Positions 57,050 through 64,000 of a DNA stretch of 64,000 nucleotides are shown in pieces. Position numbers and translations under genes: made by a program. The stretch is taken from contig JXTB01000231.1 of NCBI GenBank assembly GCA_002914805.1, positions 468,933 through 532,932 of the forward strand, given 5' to 3'. Every line of letters begins with the position of its first letter. Positions within the stretch are counted from its first letter, which is position 1. Under the pieces are notes generated by a model. It was not told the DNA's origin, did not search any database, and worked only from the letters and a program-made list of their open reading frames with translations. The DNA is from Parasponia andersonii. Lineage: Eukaryota > Streptophyta > Magnoliopsida > Rosales > Cannabaceae.

Positions 57050-58711
57050 AGAATGTCGCCACCAACCACAAGCCATAACATCTGCTGCCGACCACGCCGT
57101 TCACATTGTCATTAGAGAACTCATTGCACGCCCCTCCAATGACCAAAGTCATACATGGTCAGACAGTTTTTCAGAATTTCAATTTAAATCATTGTCAAAG
57201 GTTAAAACATTCTAAACCATCGTAAAATATTATATTAAAACAAGAACATATTATTTAACTTAAACACATAATAATCAATACAATCAATGACATATAAGAG
57301 CCACTTAAATTAGTGATCGTAAATATACAATATAGTTTAAGCCACCCAAATGGATGACTGCAAATTTATAATATGGCTTGAGCCACCTAAGTTGGTGACT
57401 ATAAGTATACAATATAGTCCGAGTACTCTTAAATATGGTACCGTAAGTCTCAGTACCTTAAAAAGGTACTGTAAATTCATTAGCCGCATAAATACTGCGG
57501 TGATGCATGCAATACTATATGGATAACATTAATTAAAATATGCACCATTTTTTCACAAAATCATAAAATAGACTATGCAGTATTTTTAATCAACCAAGTT
57601 TAGTTCTTAAAACAAAATTCTCATTTAATTTAGATTTTATAAAAATTTTGGTAGCATAACAATCATTTTCATCAAAACTCATAAAATCTAGTTCCTACAA
57701 AAAACAATTCAAAATAAGATATTTGGTATGAAAACTAGTGTGATGTGCTTCCTAAGTAATTTAAATATCAAATTAGATTCAAAATCACATGTAAACATAT
57801 TTTTATAAATTATTTCACAAAATTCTATATTTGTTCAAAATATTTAAAATTCTCAATAAAACCAATTTTAAGATCAAGTAATCGAATCTCTACCTCAAAT
57901 AAATGACTAGACCACGTTATTATGCTATAGATCTAGCGCATTTGATGCATTTGGAGATCCTTCGGAAGGTCGTTTTCGAACCTCGATCGTACACTTTGAA
58001 ATGTCATTTTTCCAACGGAGTCTTAGATCAAAAAATAAACCTCATTATTGAATTCCTAGCACCCAAATTAGCTAAGTTATAAATAAAACTTGACCAATTC
58101 GGGCTCATGTAGAAACCCGATCCTGTAACACGCAAAATGAGACAAAATCAGAGCTGTCATATTTCATTTTCCGTGCTCATCATCAAACATAGTCAATATA
58201 TATCTCATTTTTCATATTTTCACTAGTATATCACTAATATGACATTTATTTGACTATTTAATAGTCAGACTAAAAAGTCAACTCCTAAACCTAAAAGCTT
58301 AAAATTGTTCAACAATGACAAAATTTAATCCGGAAAAAATGGAATTGAGATATATGTACTATGATGATTCTCATATCGAGACGAATTTGGGAAGCTCGGT
58401 TTTATGGCTTGAAGTGGCCGAAATCATCATCAGTAGCCGTTACGACGACTGCAGGACTTCAGCACAAAGACGGTGACGACAATTGGGTCACGCTAGAGAT
58501 CGCTTGTCAGACACGGGTGCTGTGTTTCGTCAACGAGATGGAGCAGAGAGCATTGGGAAGGAGGAAAGAGAGGGAAAAATGATGATGGCCACCCATCACC
58601 CAATAAATGGGTTCCAAATTTTGTTCTTAAGTCTCTGGTTCAAAAGTTCTCTCAAATATGTCCCTAAAAATTACTATTTGGTTCCTGTTTTCACAAAACT
58701 TCTTCAGTCAA
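57050..58711. repeat. Dispersed noncoding repeat, copy C
   Basis: It shares the 57860-58190 block with copy B. Near 57300-57440 a unit of about 37-40 bp recurs three times (GCCACCTAAGTTGGTGACTA and variants). The last 345 bp (58367-58711) recur at 59232-59577. The plus frame at 58361-58582 is open but shows no family signature; it is probably element sequence. Confidence 0.55.
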
Positions 58712-59577
58712 ATTACTATTCCTGAATATTGATGAGATTGGAGTTTTGTTCAAGACTTTAATTTTTTTTTCTTGAATCAAAGCTTTATTCTGAATATTTT
58801 TTCTTTTTTTTTTTGTTATAGAGAACAAGAATGATTGCATTATAAATACATATTTGAGAATTATTATTTTGGTATTTATTATTTCAATATTTATACTTTG
58901 AAAGAATTAGCCAATAGCCATGGTTAACGTTTCTGTGTTTTTCCTTTGTAGTTTTTTTGGGAATGGATGGTGTCTGTATGGTCTCTCCAAATATTTTATA
59001 AATATTTACATTTAGAATTTGTTTAATTTCAAAATGAATAACTAGTTAAAAACATTGAATTATTAGGGGCATGTAAAATTATAGGAATTAAAAATGGATG
59101 GAAAAAGAAAAGATAATATTAAATTTAACGATAATTTAGGAAAAATTTATCAAGCAGCATGTAAATTTTAATTTAATTTAGAGTGTTTTATTAAAAGTAA
59201 TAATACAAGGAGAATAGATAGAGATATAATAATTCTCATATCGAGACGAATTTGGGAAGCTCGGTTTCATGGCTTGAAGTGGCCAAAATCATCGTTAGTA
59301 GCTGTTACGACGATTGCAGGACTTCAGCACGAAGACGGTGACGACAATTGGATCACGCCGAAGATGGCTTGTCAGACACGGGTGCCGTGTTTCGTCAACG
59401 AGATGGAGCAGAGAGCATCGGGAGGGAGGAAAGAGAGGGAGCAATGATGATGGCCACGCATCACCCAATGAATGGGTTCCAATTTTTGTTCTTAAGTCTC
59501 TGGTTCAAAAGTTCTCTCAAATATGTCCCTAAAAATTACTATTTGGTCCATGTTTTCACAAAACTTCTTCAGTCAAA
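58367..59577. repeat. 345-bp direct repeats flanking a 520-bp segment
   Basis: Copies 58367-58711 and 59232-59577 start ATTCTCATATCGAGACG and end CTTCAGTCAAA, with roughly 20 differences, mostly transitions. Their ends do not look like LTR ends (no TG...CA). The right copy continues into sequence (GACCAAAATGG) that resembles the end of copy B. Confidence 0.85.
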
Positions 59578-59699
59578 CCCAAATTTGAATTTGGTCAAAT
59601 ATAGAATTATTTAATTCAAAAAATTATCAAAAGACCAAAATGGGTTTTTACATCTAGTAGGTTTTTTTTTTAACCTATCTACAAGTATTTTCTTTTTCT

Positions 59700-60040
59700 A
59701 GCCATTGGATAATCATCAAACACACATTATTTATTGATTTTTTTAATTGGGAACTATATATATATATATATATATATATTTACTGAATTGGTCCCCCTAA
59801 GTTAATGTTTATAAACTTTGTATTAAAATAGCAACAAAATACATCTTCAATTGTCGAAATTCACAATATGTTCTTTAATGACTACAAAAACTAAATCTAA
59901 ATATACACGAGTTTGTTTGTTTTTTTTTTTTTCCAAAGAGTCGATGACCTAAATAAACGAAGGCTTTCTCATAGGTGTTTTATATGTCCTAAGTAATAAG
60001 ATTTTATTGTTTAAGGCTATAACGTGGTTGCATTTATATC
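59700..60040. repeat. Duplicated SAUR-locus 3' flank, right copy
   Basis: It matches 49261-49585 in order. It lies about 240 bp beyond the 3' end of the intact SAUR gene. Confidence 0.6.
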
Positions 60041-60282
60041 GTGATATAATAGTAATATTAAAAGTAAAAGCATGAGGAATGGGAAACTACTTGATTTACT
60101 ACATTTCTAGTATACAAATTATGAAAATGATCCATTGAGTATCATATCCGACACGAACACTAAAAATGCAACAATATTATCAAATTAAGGATGCCAAAGC
60201 AATCTACAAGTGTCAGCTCTATTTTTTTTTTTTAAAAAAAAAAGAAAAATCAAACAAAGCAATATATATATATATATATATA

Positions 60283-60696
60283 TCAATCTTGTAGTCGTTT
60301 CTCTACTCCAAAAAAATCTTCACATGTGCCAGTACTAGTGGTGGTTCTAGCAGTCAATACAGACTGAACGAAGTGTAGTATGGACTCGAACATCTCGGTG
60401 GAGCAGAGGACAGCGATAGGTTTGACGCCGGCGGCGTTGGCTTTATTAATCTCCTCCTCGAACTGATTGAGGAGTGCTTGGAATATTCTCACCGACAAGA
60501 AGGAGATTGGAACGACATACTTTTTTTGTTCTTCGCCCACGTAAATCGGGAAAAACCCTTCGGGGACTTTTGCGGGCTCTTGATCATGATCGGTACTACT
60601 GCTTTTGCGAGTCTTGTTGTTTCCTTTGCTTGCACGTTTGTTTAACCTTAGCTTCGCCAACAGCAGTTGAAATGTCTCTCTGATCAGTTTGGCCAT
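60283..60696 (-). CDS. SAUR-family auxin-responsive protein
   Basis: Single-exon, 137-residue protein. The SAUR domain spans residues about 44-112: VPEGFFPIYVGEEQKKYVVP, then SFLSVRIFQALLNQFEEEI and PIAVLCSTEMFESILHFVQ. In the usual family pattern the position after VPEG is His; here it is Phe. The N-terminus (MAKLIRETFQLLLAKLRL) is a short amphipathic stretch common in the family, followed by a Ser/Lys-rich linker. SAUR proteins generally promote cell expansion by inhibiting PP2C.D phosphatases; whether this atypical one does is unknown. The lack of introns and the length fit the family. A TA-rich run (about 60743-60760) lies just upstream and may serve as TATA. A decayed duplicate lies at 55.9-56.3 kb. 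Confidence 0.92.
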   Translation of the reverse strand: MAKLIRETFQLLLAKLRLNKRASKGNNKTRKSSSTDHDQEPAKVPEGFFPIYVGEEQKKYVVPISFLSVRIFQALLNQFEEEINKANAAGVKPIAVLCSTEMFESILHFVQSVLTARTTTSTGTCEDFFGVEKRLQD

Positions 60697-61100
60697 CGTA
60701 CTGTCGCGTGAAAATTAGTTGGTGATCGATTCAAAACTATAGGGCTATATATATATATATTGATATTTCTCTATATTCCTTTTCGGATATTTGACTCCAA
60801 TTTATTTCTTGTTTTTGCTAGGTTAATATTTGCAGAATTTAAGTTCTCTTTTGAGTTTATGTTTGGGTAACTTGGTATATATATTTCCATAAAGGTTAGA
60901 AAAGAAAAACTTAACGTATATATTTTTTCTTTTTTTGAATATATATATATATATATATATGGTATTAGGATTTGTCTAGAACTAGGGTTGGCACGGCTAT
61001 ATGTATATATCCTGGTATTCACATACGTGACTCCAATAGATTATCACTTCTATCTCGAGGTCTAGCAGTCTCTACTAACGAAGTTACTTATGTGACTGAT
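60697..61100 (-). promoter_or_regulatory. Upstream region of the SAUR gene
   Basis: Parts are shared with the region upstream of the SAUR pseudogene (AGGGTTGGCACGGCTA near 60985), so it belongs to the duplicated unit. It contains TA runs at about 60743-60760 and 60941-60960. No canonical TGTCTC auxin element was seen upstream. Confidence 0.4.
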
Positions 61101-62674
61101 TTTCTTTTTTCTTTTTTTTTTTTTTCAAATAGAATTTATACGACTCAATATAGAAGTTCAATTAATGCTTGTATAAATGTCTGTTTTCTTTTCTTNTACC
61201 CTTGACTTTGTACAAGGGTGCTAATATTGTATCCAATAAAGTAATAGTCGGCTCATGATCATAATGATAAAAATCCTATTTCAAAGAAAGAACAAAGTCA
61301 CATTGGAGAAAGAAACACAAGGAGATTAGTTTTATTAGGGATCCTATCCTTTTATGGGAATACGGAGGGAAAAATCAAACTCCACAGCCTTAGAAATTAT
61401 TTTGAGACATGTTTAATGATCCCATCGTGAATGGGAAACTATGCAATGGTTTTTTTTTTTTTTTTTTATAAGAACTATGTACCCGATTTACTGCAATTGT
61501 TTTTTTGATAAAAACGAACTCTTTAGGGGAATGATATGGATTTACTGCATTTGTAATGCATAAAAGACAATCAAATTAAAAATTAAAAATCAGCAAATTG
61601 TTATTGATTAACGCACCCAATTGTTAACACTTAACGAATATAAAAAAAAAAACAACAAAAAGGAAGAGGAAAAAAAGAGTGATTTAGGCTCCTCCCCTCC
61701 CACTATGTATTTGCATTATTAGCAGGCATTACAATTTATACTAGTTCATCTATTTTTCGTTGCTATAGATTTTCACAGTGATAAGGAATTAAATATATAT
61801 ATATATATAGATATATATATATATATATGCACACACGATTTATGCTCCTTCCCTTCCACTGTGTAGTTTTGCTAGCAGAGACTACGGTTTATACAAGTTC
61901 ATCTATTTTCCACTGCTACATATTCTCAGCTCTGAGTTCTTTCTATAATCTCACTTGCGTAAATTTGACTCCTTAATATCCCTCATATATTAGAAAAACA
62001 AGATCAATTTGCATCTGCATATTTGCTGATATTTGATATAGGATGGTTGTGGACTAATGAAAAAAAACGGTACCATTAGTCTAACTATCTGTCGGTTCAT
62101 CAGGAAGAGCAACAGTAAAGTTTTTATGACTTTCCCATTCGCCATGCGATCATTCCTTTCTAAAAGACGTGGATCAATGGATATGCCCACAGGAACACTA
62201 GTCCTTGTTGTGGAGCTAACGGTATGAACGAGGCATTCTAGTAACCAATGAGCCCACCAATCCAAAATGAGTTTCATTTCCCTTATACAAAATAAAGCCA
62301 ATGGTAAAAGTCATTAGCAGTTGACAAGCCCAAATTTTCAAAGTCTGCAAAACATTTATGTATTATGTTGGTTACATTCCATCCCAATCCCGTTCCTAAT
62401 GAGGGTTGAATTTCTTGACGCAACTACTCTGCGGAAGTTTAAAACAATACATACAATAGAGGTCAGTCCAAAATTTGGAGAATATGCTAACCCTCTACTC
62501 TTCCATTAGTTGTCAACTCACTCCACCCGTGTCTAACACTGCAACTCACTTTTTGAACCTCTGAAGGGAACAAGAATTACATCAGGTAACAACTCCCTCC
62601 AATCCATTTCATTTCTCAAAGTCATAGATACAGATTCACATGGAAACAATCTTTTCATTTTCAAGTGAACTCTA
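61101..62674. other. Intergenic DNA between SAUR and the right-edge gene
   Basis: An N occurs at 61196. A TA run is at about 61793-61828. The 61990-62301 region is open on the minus strand for 103 codons (with SVPVGISIDPRLLERNDRM) and also open in a plus frame; no family was recognised. The 3' UTR of the right-edge gene should lie just below 62675. Confidence 0.45.
61677..61945. repeat. Imperfect direct duplication of about 105 bp
   Basis: Copies at about 61680-61785 and 61835-61940 share GCTCCTCCCCTCCCACT/GCTCCTTCCCTTCCACT, TTTATAC(T/A)AGTTCATCTATTTT and the following GCTA. A TA repeat separates them. Confidence 0.7.
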
Positions 62675-63920
62675 TCATTCAACCTTTGCGACGCCTCCAT
62701 CGGGCATGCTGTTCTCTGCTACAGTCTCCCTCACAAACCTGGTAAGAATTGCAAAATCCAGTCTCAGGTAAAATAATAAAAAATAAAATGGAAAAAAGGA
62801 AAGAGAGAAAACAGTAAAATGCTAAATTTGGAAACTGGTCTAATCAAATCCTTTGTACGTCCTTTTATTAAAAAAATAAAAATAGAAAACCTTTCGGAGT
62901 CTCTACACGATAAAAGGTCCTAAAATTTCGCATACCTCGCCAACTTGTCCCGTGATGATTGCAAAATGTAGATAGAGAGAATAAAAGAAAGCATGAGACC
63001 TGTTGCACATGTGAAGATATTAATAACTCAGTTTTGGGAACGAGCTACATTTATAAGCTAATTATATAAGTACTCATGATCACATCTTCAGAGGCAACCC
63101 ATCTTAGGCAATGTTTGGTAGGAGGGAGAGACAGTATTAGGAAGGATGGGGAATGTGAAAGAAGGAGAAGAGAGTGACAATCGTCTAAATTGTTTGGTAC
63201 GAAGGATGCAGAATAAGGGGATGGAGAATATTTATTCGTGAGATTACTATATTACCTATTGCATTATTTTTTAAATAATTATTTCAGAGGATATATATGC
63301 CAATTCCCACTTCTTTTTTCTTTTTTCTTTTTTTCTCATTTCTCTCCAATCCTTCCAAGTTGGAAAGATGAGATTTTGTAGGCCCAGATGGAACTTCACC
63401 TCTCCACTTCTCCTCTCTCTCCATCCATCCCTCCTACCAAAACAGAGGATTATAGGTCTCCCTCCACTCTTCTCCTTCCAACCCTCTCCATCTATTTTCA
63501 AACCCTTAAAACTTAGGTTTAAAAATAGGCCTACTTGTCATTCACCAAAGAAGACAGATTAAATACCCAGTCTTCATTCCACCCATAAAGTTAAAACAAT
63601 AAGCCATAAAAAGAGAAGACATTCAATTGACTTCGACACCACCACCTGATTATAGGAGATCTAATTGAGTTCCTATACTTTTATCTCAAGTCTACAACTG
63701 ATTTCATCTGATTATTACAGCGAGGAATAATCCTCATAGACCCTCTCTCCCAAAGGAAATTGAGATGATTTGCAAAAATAAACCACGGTGATCATGGCTG
63801 AAATGATAGAGTTGAACTACAATAAATATCCCAATTCATGCAAAAGAAAGAAAAAAAATTCTACCTGATCCAAAAAGAACATAAAATCCAGAAGTTACAT
63901 CTATCTCTGATTGTTCCTCC
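62675..63920 (-). CDS. C-terminal three exons of an unrecognised membrane-protein gene
   Basis: Minus strand, running off the right edge. Exons 63920-63865 (56 nt), 62999-62936 (64 nt) and 62738-62675 (64 nt) join in frame: phase 1 at the first junction (G|GT) and phase 2 at the second (AG|G). All borders have GT-AG signals: donors GATCAG|GTAGAA and GGCGAG|GTATGC; acceptors ATTCAG|G, GCAACAG|GT and TTACCAG|G. The product ends EEQSEIDVTSGFYVLFGSG, then LMLSFILSIYILQSSRDKLA and RFVRETVAENSMPDGGVAKV-Glu-stop. A 20-residue hydrophobic segment suggests one membrane helix followed by a cytosolic tail. I do not recognise the family. Agreement of phases and frame across three short exons is the main support. 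Confidence 0.65.
63107..63449. mobile_element. Tourist-like MITE inside an intron
   Basis: The left end GGCAATGTTTGGTAGGAGGG and the reverse complement of the right end (CCTCTGTTTTGGTAGGAGGG) share TTTGGTAGGAGGG. TTA flanks both sides (63104-63106 and 63450-63452), the usual PIF/Harbinger target duplication. At 343 bp with no coding it fits a Tourist MITE. It lies in the intron between exons 63865-63920 and 62936-62999. Confidence 0.55.
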
Positions 63921-64000
63921 CTGAATAAACATTCAAAAACAAAAGAAAAATAAATTTTCAGCATTATAAAGCGGTTTCTGCGATTATATGACAGAATAAA
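63921..64000 (-). other. Intron of the right-edge gene
   Basis: AT-rich sequence upstream of the 63920 acceptor, with no exon seen before the window ends. Confidence 0.4.

Noticed and set aside
58361-58582. Open frames in the 345-bp repeats as a host gene
   Set aside because: Both copies are open in different frames, with no domain; they belong to a dispersed repeat also present at 47.9 kb.
1-64000. CRISPR array, phage or bacterial-type operon
   Set aside because: No regular short-spacer repeats, no ribosome-binding-site gene strings; all repeats seen are transposon or microsatellite type.

Overview
This window looks like nuclear DNA of a flowering plant, probably a eudicot. It is AT-rich, gene-poor and full of TA, GA and poly-A/T tracts. 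Long stretches are decayed transposons, and the host genes have plant-type introns and plant-specific families (a DETOXIFICATION/MATE transporter and a SAUR auxin-response gene). I do not name a species. No bacterial gene order, rRNA, CRISPR array or clear tRNA was seen.

Layout. 1-7.7 kb: AT-rich intergenic DNA with repeat debris and one LTR-like block near 5.3-6.0 kb. 7.8-18.3 kb: two adjacent elements with long terminal inverted repeats of Mutator (MULE) style. The first (about 7.8-9.54 kb) carries what look like captured gene pieces. The second (about 9.585-18.255 kb) was split by a complete but decayed Ty1/copia retrotransposon (11354-18005, 5-bp target duplication ATCTA). 18.3-21.9 kb: AT-rich, with a cluster of short palindromes. 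21910-25880 (minus): a two-exon MATE gene, the best-supported host gene. 26.3 kb (plus): a tiny signal-peptide ORF behind a TATA box. 27180-32244: a second, younger Ty1/copia element. 32.2-45 kb: mostly empty AT-rich DNA, plus a candidate SINE, a MITE-like repeat, a 46-bp perfect tandem duplication and one unrecognised terminal exon (41272-41417, minus).

45.5-61.1 kb appears to be a tandemly duplicated SAUR locus. Each half has a related noncoding repeat, then a shared 3' flank, then a SAUR copy. In the left half a 5.9-kb CACTA (En/Spm) element (about 49.75-55.69 kb) sits between flank and SAUR, and that SAUR copy is a frameshifted pseudogene. The right copy (60283-60696, minus) is intact. 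The right edge (62675-63920, minus) holds the last three exons of an unrecognised membrane-protein gene whose intron contains a Tourist-like MITE.

The host genes show no shared pathway: one is a membrane transporter, one an auxin-responsive small protein and one an unknown membrane protein. Most of the structure comes from transposon insertion, nested insertion and decay. In both copia elements most of the stop codons I examined fit C-to-T or G-to-A changes. I found no convincing undescribed functional system. The best leads are the duplicated SAUR locus, the exons missed by ORF length filters, the captured-gene MULE candidate and the inverted duplication inside the first copia gag.
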